Below are positions 1 to 12,215 of a stretch of 64,000 bases of DNA, one piece after another. Position 1 is the first letter of the stretch, and each line of letters opens with the position of its first letter. This stretch comes from Caenorhabditis remanei (Eukaryota; Nematoda; Chromadorea; Rhabditida; Rhabditidae): NCBI RefSeq assembly GCF_010183535.1, contig NC_071329.1, positions 18,428,879 to 18,492,878 on the forward strand, read 5' to 3'. Position numbers and translations under genes: made by a program. The notes beneath the pieces were generated by a model that made no database searches, had not been told where the DNA came from, and saw only the letters and a program-made list of their open reading frames with translations.

Positions 1-1345
1 ATCAAACTGAAACTACTTTTGACGCTCAAAATTCTATTTATTTGCTCTCAAATAGTTTGATGTTACCTGATTTTCGGTTCCATTTTGAACGAGTGAGCAG
101 TTGGTTGGATAATTCAGTGCAATGACAATGAAAGAGCTCATCCTTCCTGAAACTTAAAAAAAAAGATGATTGTTTAGATAAAATTACTCAAAAACTTCAC
201 ATCCAGAGGTTATTTGACATGTAGAATCAAAAAGCAAAAAAAAGTTTTGACCACCACGGGGACCGAACCCCCGACCTGTTGAGTGATAGGCATTCTACCT
301 TGACCACTCGGCCAGATTCAAAAATTTTCGAAAAAATGAGATTTTTGGGGTAAAAATACTCAAAAATGACAGATTTTTAGGTTATTTGACACGTAGAATT
401 CAAGAAAAAATGTGTTTTTCCTACTTACCTCACCTCCGAGAATCCATGTGATAATCATATAATAGTAATATACATTTTATTATTCAATAAAAATCAAAAA
501 GGGCCACTATTCCGGTAAGTAGCCTGGGAAAAGATTCGAAAGTTGAAAAGAACTCTGGGAATGAGTGAGGGGTGACCTTCAAGAGAGAGACTGTGTTATT
601 CTGTGAAGAGACGCAGACAACTTTTTTATGCGTTCATTTTTAATGCCGCGTCAGCGCCGGGGTGACGTTGACGCGTTTATTCAAAAACTGCTCAACTTCA
701 AGGCCCCGTATCTCGCTTTGTTTTTGCGCTACTTAAAATCTGAGAACACTTTCAGAATACTCATAATTTCAGCTTTCTAGTCATATATAATTCTCTTTTA
801 AAAAGTTCATTAGAGCGCATTTGCTCGGCGTAGGACCACCTGGCCCATAGCTCGCTCTTTTGTAAGCCTTGTATCTCGGTCCATTTAGAAGTTAGACGGA
901 ATCTAAAAACAGATTCAGAATCCTTATGACTTCAGCTTTTGATTCATATATAATGTGGACATCCGGACATCTCGGAGACCCAGACAGACAGTAGTTCAAA
1001 TCGGGGTTCTGAAAACCCTGCCCTTTTGGTCACTTGGTCATTTGACCGTCTTAAAACTGTTCCATTTGAAAACTGTGACGTTTTAAAATCATACCGGGAA
1101 AATTTTGCCTCTAAAAAAGGAGAAAAAGTAATTTTATTCATGAAAAATTCGAATGATATCGATTTTATGTACTATACACAAATGGAAAGTAATCAATAAA
1201 TTAAAATATCACAAGATTCCTGAGAGACAGATTGATTGACTATATATAAAGTTTGTGTGGAATAGAAAAACTACACCCGATGGCTATGTAGACATTGCAC
1301 TTATGAATTAGCTGAGCAGCGACTCATAGTGTGAGATACAGAGAG
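1..1345. other. Gene-free left flank, mostly dispersed repeats
   Basis: No exon with convincing coding character was seen. The stretch holds a tRNA-like sequence (about 248-314), one half of a diverged inverted repeat pair (about 420-545, mate at 9340-9470), and a copy of the dispersed repeat ending in the GGACATCCGGACA / ACAGACAGACAG motif (about 880-990). The bases just below 1346 are the 3' flank of the LRAT-domain gene. Open frames here are short and overlap these repeats. Confidence 0.6.
248..314 (-). repeat. tRNA-like sequence (family 1, lone diverged copy)
   Basis: Read on the minus strand it has an A-box-like TGGCCGAGTGG followed about 40 bases later by a B-box-like GGGTTCGGTCCCC. 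The A box resembles Leu/Ser tRNAs. No convincing 7-bp acceptor stem or regular 7-base anticodon loop could be folded by eye, so it is more likely a tRNA-derived repeat or tRNA pseudogene than a working tRNA. Related copies lie at about 6207, 12124, 12951 and 15265. Confidence 0.5.
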
Positions 1346-4300
1346 TCAAGAAGACGTGCTATTACTCGCGAAGCTCGATCGATCTCGATTCGAGCGAGTC
1401 ATCGCGTTGACGACGGTCGATGTGGGTTTCAGAACGGAACACGCGAAATATTTGAAGGCTGAAGTCATGTCGTAGGAGAAGGCGACGCCGGTGGAGCACT
1501 CCGATGAGAAGTGTTGACAGTTCGAGCGACGGATGTCGTAGTTTTCGAGTTCACGTTGCAGGTGTTCCGCGTATTTTACGATCTGCAATGAGTTTTTGAT
1601 TTGAGATAGGCTGGCGTGACGTTGGCTCGCTTGGAACAAAATTAGAATGGCTGGGGCGCCTTCTGCGCTAGATCGGTTGAGATCGGCTAACTAACTTTGA
1701 GATCCCGTCACGGCTTTCGTTTCTAATCAATTCTTTCGAATTTACTTTTATTTTGTAGATTAAACCTAGCCCTATATTTTTCCAGTTTACAACTTTTTGA
1801 TAGCTCCGCCCACTTTTGAGATATGCGCCTTTAAACTTGGGAATTCGCTAAATTAGTAATTTTCATCGCCAAAATGTGATTTTTATATGAAAATGACCGG
1901 AAAATTCTATTTCTGACGTTAAAAACTACTTAAAACTTAATTTTTCATGTCGGAAACCACATTTTTAGCGAAAATTTGGACGAGAAGATCTTGGTGAAGG
2001 TGCACCGCTATGAGAATGGGTACCAGGGTTCGATCCTACTTGGGGGTCAATTTTTTTTCAATTTTTTATTTTTTTGTTTTTTTATTTATTTTATCTGGTA
2101 GATCAAAACTAGCACTCCATTTTTGTAGTTGACAACTTTTCGATAGCTCCGCCCACTTTTGAGATATGCTCCTTTAAAGATGGAAACCTGAAGCCAGGCG
2201 CGCGGAAGAGGGCCTTCCATCTACCCATCTTTAAAGGCACAAATCTCAAAAGTGGGCGGAGCTATGAAAAAGTTGTCAACTACAAAAATAGAGATCTAGA
2301 TTTGATCTACAACATAGCTATAAAATTAAAGAAAATGAGCTGAAATTGGAGGTGTGCCAAAGATGATCAAGTTTTCTTTGAAAAAATGAGAACATTTTTT
2401 TAAATAACATTCTTTGAGTACAAAACCGCATTTTTAAGCGAAAAAAACATAGAAACATAAAAGAATGTGTTTCTTTTAATAAAATGTATTGTGTTGTAGT
2501 AATTTTCTTCAAAAATGGGCGGTTTAGGCGGTTAGGAACTTTGAAAATCTGAAATTTTGAAGCTTTTCTCCAAAATTTAGCAATTTTTGGTTAAAAATGC
2601 TTATTTCTTGAATAAAAAGACTGGAAAAAACGGAAAATTTCATTTCTGAAGTTGCTTGCACTTAAAAATGCGGTTTTTTAACTGAAAAATGTTCAAAAAC
2701 TCAATTTTTAATTTAAAAAGTTTACCGACTTCAACACCCCGTCACTAACCCATTTTTGAATATATTTTCAAAAAATTATATTAGTTTTGTAGATCAAAAC
2801 TAGCACTTCATTTTTGTAGTTGACAACTTTTTGATAGCTCCGCCCACTTTTCAGATATGCGCCTTTAAAGATGCAACTGCGAAGGAGCTGGGGTGTCGGC
2901 GGCGCGCGCGCTCTCTCTTTGCTACCAATCTTTAAAGGCGCATATCTCAAAAGTGGGCGGAGCTATCAAAAAGTTGTCAACTACAAAAATGAAGCTCTGG
3001 ACATGTTCTATACAGTCATATAATTTTAATTTTCAAAAAATTAGTTTTGAGCTCTGTGATGAGCTCTTAAATACAAATAAACTTTTAAAATTTTGATAAA
3101 AATTAAAAAAAACAAAAAATTAAACACCAACCTGATCTCCACTCCTACAAATGAGTGGATGTGATGCCCTGAGAATCTTGGGCGGCACATCTGACACCTC
3201 GACGAGTGCGTAGACATACTCAAACCACGTATCGTATACAACATGTGCGGATACACCACTGAACACTGCAAGCGCTTCGGCGAGGGATTCGGATTCTTCT
3301 GGAAATTAATAATTGGATAATTAGTAGATCAAAAACACTTACGTCCATCACAAACAAAGTGATAAACCATTCCATCGCCCGCATATATTCCCGTATGATA
3401 GAATTTCACTCCGGTCACATTGACCTCGCAGAATATCTCGTCGCCCTTCTCCAAATACTTATCCTGATTGTTATGGACCTCCACGGGCACCTCATCCAAT
3501 TGAATCAGATCTTTGCCCACTTGGAATTGAGATCCAATCGGTGGATCGTCGAAACTGAACATTCCCGGGCGGCCGAGAGCCGTGGTGAGACGATCGATGA
3601 GGTCTCGAGATTCTTCGATCGATTGGGAGCCGGTGGACACTTTGAATGGGGGAGAGATGAATGGACGGTTACGCATGTTGGCCGTGATCATGTGCGTCTG
3701 GAAATAAAAGAGATTTGAAATCGATTGGCATCTATTGAAATCGAGATATAACGGTTTTAAACTCATCACCGGTTGGCTGGGGCGCCTTCGGCGCAAGATC
3801 GGTTGAGATCGGCTAGCTAACTTTGAGATCCCGTCATGCCTTCTATTTTTAATCAATTTTTTCAAATTTACATTTATTTTGTAGATCAAACCTAATTCTC
3901 TATTTCTCCAGTTGACAACTTTTTGATAGCTCCGCCCACTTTTGAGATATGCGCCTTTAAAATACTGTAGGGAAGATAAGATTGGTGGAGATCGACTCCT
4001 AATTTTGAGATTCCGTCTAGCTAGATGGTTTTGAAACGGGATAGTTTTATTTTGCACCAGTTCTGAAACAACCGGTCTGAAAACGGTTAAACTTCGAAAA
4101 TCTGAAAATTTTTAAGTTTTTAATCGAAATTTAGCAATTTTTGCTATAAAACGGCTATTTCTTGAAGAAAATGGTTGGAAAAACAGTAAATTTTATTAAA
4201 AATAGCAAATTTTTTGATATTTCTAATTTTTGTGTTTAAAATTGCGGTATTTCAACCTAAAGATGTTCAAAAACCCAATTTTTCCTTTTTTTTTTTTGAA

Positions 4301-5354
4301 GAAATGTTCCACATTTGACACCCTGTCACTAAACCAATTTCAAATCATTTTTTAAAAAGTTTATAAATATATTTTAGATCAAGCCTAAAGCTTTATTTTT
4401 GTAGTTGACAACTTTCTGATAGCTCCGCCCACTTTTGAGATATGCGCCTTTAAAGATTGGCTGGGGTGTCGGCTCTGCTATCTTTAAAGGCGCATATCTC
4501 AAAAGTAGGCGGAGCTATCAAAAATTTGTCAACTACAAAAACGGAGAACTAGACATGATCTACATAACAAACTTACATATTTTCAAAAATGAGCAAAAAC
4601 TGGCTCCGTAGCAAGTGCGCCAATTTTCAACAATTGTTTTTTTGAAAATGGTCATTTTTAGTCGATTTTACTGATAAAAACGCAGAAAAATACGTTTCAA
4701 CCGTCGATTAGTATATATAAAAAGTAAAAACAATAAACATTAACAAAAAAAACATGAAACACACATTTTCTGGTTCTAAACCCCCTTCTTAACGCTCCTA
4801 CCAATCTCAAGTAAGGACGCGCCAAGGGCGCGCCAGACGAGGAATTGCGCGTCTTTAAAGGCGCATATCTCTATAGTGGGCGGAGCTATCAAAAAACAGT
4901 CAACCGCAAAAATGGAGAGCTAGGTTTGATCTACAAAATAAATGTAAATTTAAAAAAATTGATTGAAAACGGAAGTCATGACGGGATCTCAAAGTTAGGA
5001 GCCGATCTTAACCGATCTCAAATCAAGATTTAGTTATCTGGACATTTTTATTCTAAAAATAACCAAATTTTCTATGTATTTTTATAGAGTTTGTCATTTT
5101 TATTGATATTTTTTTCATTTTCATGACATATCACCTACCGTATACCCTCCGAACATCTTCTTCCTCACAACCAACACATAGTGTTGTCCGAGAGCCGTCA
5201 CACCGAGCCGCGAGAATATCGACGTGTCGCCAAACTCATTGCGTACCGACGCCATCAGAAGGATTCGCACGTTGTCGTCGGCTTTTCCGAATCCGCCGAT
5301 CGATGAGGACGACGGTTGGATGCATGTGGGTGTAGTGGATGTTGTTGGCGGCAT
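1346..5354 (-). CDS. LRAT/NC-domain protein, four exons
   Basis: Exons on the minus strand are 5354-5139, 3697-3343, 3298-3132 and 1582-1346, each bounded by GT..AG. The phases match and give 324 residues ending in TGA. The lecithin-retinol-acyltransferase-like fold is shown by FYHTGIYAGDG (His173), VYHF (His185) and NCQHF (Cys268), which fit the His-His-Cys catalytic set of LRAT/HRASLS proteins. Family members are thiol acyltransferases or phospholipases; in nematodes some act in morphogenesis, so the substrate here is open. The start codon MPPTTS lies 3 bases after an acceptor (TTTTCCAG), which suggests a spliced-leader site, although an upstream cis exon is not excluded. The 1.4- and 1.5-kb introns are full of GCGGAGC-type repeats. 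The N-terminal 72 residues are not assigned to a domain. Confidence 0.85.
1757..2312 (+). repeat. Direct-repeat element carrying a tRNA-like core, followed by a palindromic copy
   Basis: Two same-orientation copies of the roughly 90-bp block containing ATAGCTCCGCCCACTTTTGA (about 1795 and 2150) flank about 300 bp with a tRNA-like core at about 1981-2050 that contains GGGTTCGATCC. A third, inverted block (about 2215-2312) makes the right part palindromic. The same order recurs around 18960-19360, 25470-25880, 31250-31670 and 52215-52620, so it is a repeat family rather than a chance assembly. It lies in the last intron of the LRAT-domain gene. Confidence 0.65.
2786..3013. repeat. Palindromic GCGGAGC miniature element in LRAT-gene intron
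   Basis: Inverted arms of about 90 bp meet around a short non-palindromic centre near 2880-2930. Each arm runs from GTAGATCAAA through GTTGACAACTTTTTGATAGC to CTTTAAAG. No coding capacity. Confidence 0.75.
4370..4566. repeat. Palindromic GCGGAGC miniature element
   Basis: Same arms as the copy at 2786-3013, with a very short centre (about 4457-4480). It lies in the first intron of the LRAT-domain gene. Solitary half copies of the arm occur nearby at about 3900-3962 and 4850-4945. Confidence 0.75.
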
Positions 5355-6130
5355 TTATCTGGAAAAATTCATTTTTGTTGGAAGAATCGGGAAAATTGGG
5401 AGAAGAAGAATGAAGCGGAAGACGCAAGGATTCATAATCCGTTTTCAAATTTCATCTACGACAGAAGTGAAGTGAGATACAAGGGAAAACGGAAAAAAAA
5501 CGAATGAGCAGTTTAGAAAATGGTAGAACGCCTAGTTTGATCTACAAATCGAAATTGGAGGCAAAAAGTTTGATCTTTTTTTTCAAAATTTTTTTAATTG
5601 TCAAGTCTAGAAAGCCATTTTCAGATAACTTAAGAATAAGTGAGGTACAGTACTACCTGATAGATCAAATTCCTATGTATATCTACAGTATCCCTACAGT
5701 AAGGTAAAGTTGTGGAATTTGAAATTTCACAAAAAAAACTTCAGAACTTTTTTTTTTGAAAATTCGTGAGCGTCTTATTCTTGGATTTTTATAAGCCTCA
5801 ACCCAAACCGGAAGTACGGTAGGGCGCATAAGTTGTAGGTCACAAACTGATTGTGTGTGTGGCTGGAACGAATGTTTGTTTTGTGAAAAGAGAATATGAA
5901 ATTGGAAAATAAAAGTGAGAGGGGAGGGGAGGAAATGGAAACAATCCGGTGTGTGTGTGTGGTGGTTTTATGTTTTTGGAATAGTTTTGGGCGAGGAAAA
6001 GATGAAACGCGTTTTTTTTTTTCTTCGTTTTATTTCACTACCGAATCGTTTCATATAGGTTTAGAGGGGATTACAAAGCAAGCATACTTAGAAGGCAGTT
6101 CTAATAGCGAAAATCCACTTGTTATAGCTT
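5355..6130. other. Upstream flank of LRAT-domain gene
   Basis: Low-repeat sequence with a TTTTCCAG acceptor at its left edge. It includes a GT-rich stretch near 5945-5965 and a T-run near 6010. It probably contains the promoter of the LRAT-domain gene, but no specific element could be named. Confidence 0.4.
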
Positions 6131-6290
6131 GAAAACTGCAAAAAACCACTTCCAAACCGCTCGAAACCCCTTAAAAACTGAAAATGAGTGATTTTCCAAA
6201 AAAGTGTTGGCCGAGTGGTTAAGGTAGACTGTGACATAAAAACTACCAGGGTTCGACTCCCCACTGCGGTCAATTCTTTTTTTTCTTTTT
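6129..6290 (+). repeat. SINE-like repeat with tRNA-like head (family 1)
   Basis: The core at about 6207-6272 has an A-box-like TGGCCGAGTGG and a B-box-like GGGTTCGACTCC, followed by a T-rich tail. The flanks (CTTAAAAACTGAAAA upstream, CAATTCTTTTTTTTC downstream) are shared with the copies at about 12058-12215, 12890-13045 and, reversed, 15240-15410. Shared flanks plus pol III-type boxes suggest a tRNA-derived SINE. This is an inference from pattern; no target-site duplications were established. Confidence 0.6.
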
Positions 6291-6534
6291 TTGCATTTTT
6301 ATTCCGGACATCCGGACACTCCGGACACACAGACAGACAACTTACGGGTCTCAAGACTAACTTTTTTTTGAAAAACCCTCAAAAAAGGTGAAAAGAATGA
6401 AAAAGTTTGGGTGCTCTCCTGGCGCCCTCTATCTAATTGAATATTCTATTACTTCTTCTCCTTTTTTCTTTTCCCAGAGCACCAAAAAATTGTGTGCTCC
6501 GTGAGCACAAGAAAAAGAGGAAATTAGAAAAAAT

Positions 6535-6548
6535 GGGGGGGGGGGGGG
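6535..6548 (+). repeat. Poly-G tract (14 G)
   Basis: An uninterrupted G run, with similar runs at 10886-10898 (13 G) and C/G runs near 11004, 13740 and 15049. In C. elegans, long G/C tracts are unstable without the DOG-1/FANCJ helicase. Confidence 0.9.
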
Positions 6549-6790
6549 CAATATATTGAAATTGATGAGTAAGGGGACCAATGTTTGGACTACTCCGCAA
6601 GATGAAATTGATGAAAAATGAGACGGAGAGAGAAGATTTTTAATGAAAAATGTGAAATGAAAAAAAATTTGCGAAAATAGTAGTTTATAGTTTCAAAGAT
6701 TGTTTGAAATTGGTTGAAATCGGCTGACTGACTTTGAGATCCCCTCACGGCACCCTATTGAACCGAAAATTTTTAATTTTACATTTATTT

Positions 6791-6973
6791 TGTAGATCAA
6801 AACCAGAGCTCCATTTTTGTAGTTTACAATTTTTCGATAGCTCCGCCCACTTTTGAGATATGCGCTTTTAAAGATGGCAGAGCCGCCCATCTTTAAAGGA
6901 GCATATTTCAAAAGTGGGCGGAGCTATCGAAAAATTGTAAACTACAAAAATGGAGCTCTGGTTTTGATCTACA
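6791..6973. repeat. Palindromic GCGGAGC miniature element (best example)
   Basis: This is the dominant dispersed repeat of the window. The arms run GTAGATCAAAACCAGAGC ... ATAGCTCCGCCCACTTTTGA ... CTTTTAAAG and are repeated in inverse almost exactly, with about 15 bp at the centre. Other palindromic copies lie at about 2097-2312, 2786-3013, 4370-4566, 18832-19027, 21360-21545, 22099-22282, 23679-23884, 24738-24930 and 31141-31345. Single arms occur at about 7580, 8818, 19290, 24320, 25470, 28920, 29285, 29870, 31600, 32240, 33890, 34690, 39540, 40015, 43240, 49180, 51770, 52215, 52545, 53540 and 56395. It behaves like a non-autonomous inverted-repeat element; no transposase of its own is present. 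Confidence 0.85.
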
Positions 6974-6999
6974 AAAAACATGTGAATTCAAAAAAATAG

Positions 7000-7900
7000 G
7001 CTGAAATTGATTTAGTAACGGGAAGTTAAAGTTTCAAATCTATTTTTTTATGAAAAACTTGGTTTTTGAACATTTTTCTGCTGGAAAACCGCATTTTTAA
7101 ACACAAAGAACTCAATAAACATCGAAAAATATGTTATTTTTAATAAAATTTACCGTTTTTGATCAAAAATTGATAAAATTTCGAGAAAAATAATGAAAAA
7201 CACTTAAAACTGCCTGTTCGGCCGAACTGGGTTTTTGCTAAAAATGTGGTTTCCGACAGGGAAAATCAGGTTTTAAACAGTTTTTAACGTCCGAAATGGA
7301 TTTTTTCCGGTTATTTTGATGTAAATATTACATTTTGGCGTAAAAAATGACTAATTTAGCAAAAATCCAACTTTAAAGTCGCATATCACAAAAAAGGCGG
7401 AGATGTTGTTATTAATTGGTGTATAGGTCATTTCAAAGATGCTGATTTTAAAAATCGCAGTTATTTTTAGTAAAAATCAAGAAAAATTCCGGATATTTCG
7501 GGTTGAAACTTTCAAGGCTGTTTAACTAAAAACTCGGGGTTTTCCTCGCACATCCTTAAAGGCTCGCGCATCCTCAAAGGCGCATATCTCTATAGTGGGC
7601 GGAGCTATTAAAAAGTTGTCAACTACAAAAATAGAGAGCTAGGTCTGATCTACAAAATGCATGTAATTTTAAAAAAATATGTTGAAAATGGAAGCCATGA
7701 CGGGATCTCAAAGTTAGGTAGCCGATTTTAACCGATCTTAAACAATCTCAACCGATCTCAAATCAACTTGAAAATTTGAAAAAAAAAATAGTGCAATTAT
7801 CATTTTACACCTCAAATATTGTGCTCTGGTCTTTGCTAACCTCCGCCCGGGGGGAGACTCCTAATCCGATTATCACCCTGTATTGACCATACTTAGAGCT
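7000..7900. other. Repeat-derived intergenic DNA
   Basis: Diverged internal parts of the tRNA-like/GCGGAGC element (about 7010-7400) and a half arm with the GATCTCAAAGTTAG tail (about 7575-7770). No gene was seen. Confidence 0.5.
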
Positions 7901-8380
7901 GGAACACCCCCCTACAAATCGTGACCACTATGTACAAATACACATGCTCTCTCCTAACTCCAACTATATAGTACTACATAGCATGATAGAAAAATATGAA
8001 TGATGATAAAAACGGACGGCGGTGTTGTACAACAATATATAGTACGGAAAGGGAGGGTATGACAAAGCGAATGGAAAAGATAGTGGGTGGGAATGGAAAA
8101 GAAGGAAATGTTTGTACGGTGCAGCAAGGGGAGAATTTTTTGAAGAAAAGAAAGAGATGAATCATCTCTTCATATGTATATGCTTATAATAATATTCTCT
8201 GTTGGAAGACGGCCGGGGAATAGACTGACAGAAAAAGAAAGAAAAAGGAGAAGACCTTTTGTATAAACTGAGATTGTCATCTTCTGGGTTTGAAAGAAGG
8301 AGATGGAAGAGATTTGAAGCTGGAAACTGTAAAATGCAGCAAACGCGCTCAACCGAACTCCATAAGATATATTTGGTTAT
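7900..8380. other. Unique-looking purine-rich intergenic segment
   Basis: This stretch lacks the usual dispersed repeats and is GA-rich on the plus strand. The minus-strand frames are low-complexity F/S-rich and are not believable proteins. It may be regulatory, but no motif was identified. Confidence 0.3.
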
Positions 8381-11300
8381 ATGACTGAAAAGCTGAATTC
8401 ATGAGGATTCTAAACTCGTTTTCAGATTTTGTTTAGGTCAAAAACTGACAGAATCCCATTGATTTTTAGAAGGTTAACTTGAAAACAGTGTCCTGGAATT
8501 GGACGACTCTCTGTCTGTGTGTCCGATGTGTCCAGATGTCCAAATTATATATGATTTTATAACTAAATTCATGAGGATTCTCAATCTGTTTTTAGATTTT
8601 GTTTTGATTGAAAATGAAGCAAGATACAACATTTTTCGTTTTGGAGGCTCTCAAAAAATTCAAGTCTCTAAATTAAAACCGTTCTATCTTGGTTCATTTT
8701 CAACCAAAACAAATTCTGACAACAGATTCAGAATAGTCATAATTTAAGCTATGTATTCATATATAATATGGACATCCGGACGTCTCGGACACACAGACAT
8801 ACACTTTAACTAACAAATCTTTAAAGGCGCATATCTCAAAAGTGGGCGGGGCTATGAAAACGTTGTCAACTACGAAAATAAATAATTGGTTTTGATCTAC
8901 AAAATAAATGTATATGTTTAAAAATTGAGCAAAAACTGGCTCCGTGACAACAGCTCATCTCACTATCAGTGGAGCTGGTAAAAACGTGTGTCAAAACACC
9001 GGAAATATGTTTTCACCGTCAATTATTACAAATGAAAGTTAAAAATAGGGATTTTTATTAAAGTTTGGTTTTAAACCGTCTAATTTCTTAACCAGAGACT
9101 TCATAAACCTCTTCTAAACGCTGCTAGCGATCTCAAGTACCGACGCGCCCAAAGGCGCGCCAGAATTTTTTCTCTAGCTGTTTTCTAACTAAAAATAGCC
9201 AAATTTTCTACATATTTTTATACAAAATTGTACTGCGACGCATTCGGTGACTCAACAGTAAAAATGAAAGAAAAAATGAGGCCCCGCCCCTCGCTCCCTT
9301 ATAAGCGTTCTTGTCAACTTTTTATATCAGTTTAATGTTTCTTCCCAAGGCCACTTACCGGAATAGTGGCCCCCGTCTCTTTTTGATTTTTATTGAATAC
9401 TAGAATTTATATTATTACTATTATCATATTCATGGTTTTGACTCTACGAGGTAAGGGAAACTGAACATCTTGAAACAATTCTAAAAAGTACCTTTCACTA
9501 TAGTATATTCCGTTCATTTTTACAAATTCATGATTCAATTAAGGACTGTGAATGGTTGCGTACGTTTGCACGGTTGCTAAGCTGCATTGAGCTTGTGCCA
9601 CTTGGGAACACAACGGAAATAATTGAAAAAGAGGTTCAGGTTAATATTTAAGATGTGTATTTTTAAGAAAGAAACATTTTAAAATTTTCAGGTTTTATAT
9701 AGTTTGTTATTCATATTCAATGCCTTATAATAATTCTCATGCTTATTCTACTGCCTTCATATTTTTTTGGTAAATAAAACTCGAACTTATTCTGAATTCG
9801 ATACACTGTGCTGCAGCGTCAAGCCCTTTAAAAATGTCTAACTACTGATTGAAGTATAAAGAATCTGAAAAAATCTATGTATATAGCAACACATCTCCTT
9901 CTGGTTTCAGCATCCAGTATCATAGTGGTCCATGGCTTTACAGTAAGCCTACAGTAAGCCTACAGTAACCCTACTGTACCGCAATCCTAAAAAACAGAAT
10001 AAAGTGTCCGTATATCTACCTAGGTTGAAGACAAACACTGATTTTTGAACAGCTACTCTGAAAATGTGGTGCTGTCGATCTCAGTCTGTCTGTGTGTCCG
10101 AATTGTCTGGTTGTCCACATTTCTATCACCAAAAAGCTGATTTTATGAGAATTCTGAACCTGTTTTCAGATTTTTTTTTGGTTGAAAATGAAGCGAGACA
10201 CAGCGATTTTCGTTTTGGAGGAAAATTTCTCTCAGAAAATCCGAATTTTAAACTAAAACCGTTGTATCTCCCTTCGTTTTGCTCCAACAGAAAATTTAAA
10301 AACAGACTCAGAATCCTCATAATTTCAGCTTTTCAATCATGCATAATTTGGACATTCGGACATACAGACAGACCGACAGACATTGAATTTGCTTAATTCA
10401 ATGTTCACTGCAAGGAAGCTCCGCCTTTTTTTGATAGAAAGTAGGCGGAGGCAAGTTAAAATTACACGAAAATTCCAGATTCTAAATCTGGAGAATTTTA
10501 TTAAAAATTGTGATTTATTCAGGAAAAATTCAAAATTTTTCTAGAATTTCAGATTCTCTATGTATTCTAGATCTGAAAGCCATCATTTTCAGTACCAGAC
10601 AAAAGTGGGCGTGGTTTCCACATGGCACTAAAAATACATACTTCCTGCAATATCTATCTAGGCACCTGAAAATGATTCTAAGTTCTAAAATTGCAGTTTT
10701 CAATTAGAAAATGCAGGTGACAATCCAAGAATCTAATAATCTCAGAAACCGTGGAAATAATTGAGTTTGAGGAAGCAGAGAGTCAAAAAAACCGAAAAAA
10801 AAACGAAAAAAAAGACGAGGAATTCAAATAACAAAGACACAAATTTTGTGTACATTTCAACAACTGAATGGAGGAGACAATAGAAGGGGGGGGGGGGGTC
10901 TCCGAGTAGAGGGTATTTTTTAAAAAACTAGTCACCTCACCTACTCCAATTATATAAAAAAACTACACAGAATATTCTGACTAAGCTTCTGAATTCTGAA
11001 TCCTCCCCCCCCCCATGCTTCTGATGTTCAGTCAGTCAACTGAAATCATCTGAATCCGATACCCACAATATACATACCCATGACGAATGTGTAGTCATGA
11101 GAAACAATGGGAAAACTTTTGAGAAAAAAGAAAACAACTGATCAGAGAGATCGAAAAATCAAAAATGAAGTTGAAATTCTTATGGAGTGTCTGTCTAAGT
11201 GCCTAAGGTGTCCGGATGTCTAAGATTTATATGATTAGGAAGCTAATATTATGAGGATTCTGAATCAGGTTTCAAATTTTATGTGGGAGCAAAATGAACC

Positions 11301-12050
11301 GAGATACAAGGCTGATAAGGGAGTGATTAGGTGTCCTAGTTTCGTATTGAAGAAAATGGACTTTTTCTGAGCAAATCTTATATGGCCAAAAAGCTGAAAT
11401 TATAAGGATTTCGAATATGTTTTCAGATTTTATGTAGCTCAAAAACTGACCGAGATACAGCAGTTTTTAATTGAGACCATTTTTAGAAAAAGTCAGCAAA
11501 AAACTATACAAGGGATGTATCTCGGCCCATTTTTGACCTATACAAAATCTAAAAACAGATTCAGAATCTTCATCACTTTAGCTATTCAGTCATGTACAAT
11601 TTGGACATCTGGACACCAGGGACACACAGACAGACACACAGACATACAACCATGAAAATCTGCTGATAAATTATTATTTTTTGGGTAAAAATGAGCCCAA
11701 AATCGTTCTGGGTATTTTTGAAATTTCTGAATTCAAATTGTGGTAAAAAATTAGAGAAAAAGGGCTTCAAGAGTTCAAAAAACCGACGCTCGACTATAAA
11801 AAACGGAAATTAGACAGGAAACTGAAAAATACGTTGTCAAAAGTTGATATAGACGATAAAACTGAAAAAAATACGTCAGTTTTTAGCAGAACACAACAAA
11901 AAAGAAAAATATTAATTGAAAATTTTTGAAAAATTCGGACAAATTACTTCAAAGATGTTGAAATTCGGTTTCACACCGGAATCTTGAAAAAATTCGATAA
12001 AAACAAAGACTATACTTAAGAACACAGAAAAATGCAATGATTTTAGCATG
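8380..12050. other. Gene-free repeat mosaic
   Basis: Contains several copies of the dispersed repeat with GTCTGTCTGTGTGTCC on one side and GGACATCCGGACA on the other (about 8390-8800, 10050-10390, 11170-11300, 11540-11640), a GCGGAGC arm (about 8818-8900), the right mate of the 420-545 inverted repeat (9340-9470) and a poly-G run at 10886-10898. The segment 9540-9790 looks non-repetitive and has GGTTCAG and TTTTCAG motifs, but no frame could be followed. Confidence 0.5.
9340..9470 (-). repeat. Right mate of a diverged inverted repeat pair
   Basis: The reverse complement matches about 420-545. Both share GGCCACTATTCCGGTAAG and TTCAATAAAAATCAAAAAG, with small indels between. The two copies are nearly 9 kb apart, so they are two insertions of one dispersed family rather than one palindrome. 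Confidence 0.7.
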
Positions 12051-12057
12051 AAAATGC

Positions 12058-12215
12058 TCAAAATCCACTATAAACCCCCTAAAAACTGAGTTTTTAGTCA
12101 AAAACTCGATTTCCCGAAAAAAGTGGTGGCCGAGTGGTTAAGGTAGACTGTGGCACAAAAACTACCGGGGTTCGACCCCCACCCGTGTCAATTCTTTTTT
12201 TGCATTCTTATTACG
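12058..12215 (+). repeat. SINE-like repeat with tRNA-like head (family 1)
   Basis: Core 12124-12190 with GGCCGAGTGGTTAAGG and GGGGTTCGACCCCC. The stem around the B box is better preserved here than in the 6207 copy. Confidence 0.6.

Noticed and set aside
3359..3718. 119-residue plus-strand frame
   Set aside because: Antisense shadow of the second LRAT-domain exon.
9540..9790. Possible small spliced gene
   Set aside because: GGTTCAG and TTTTCAG motifs are present but every frame hits stops and no homology is visible.
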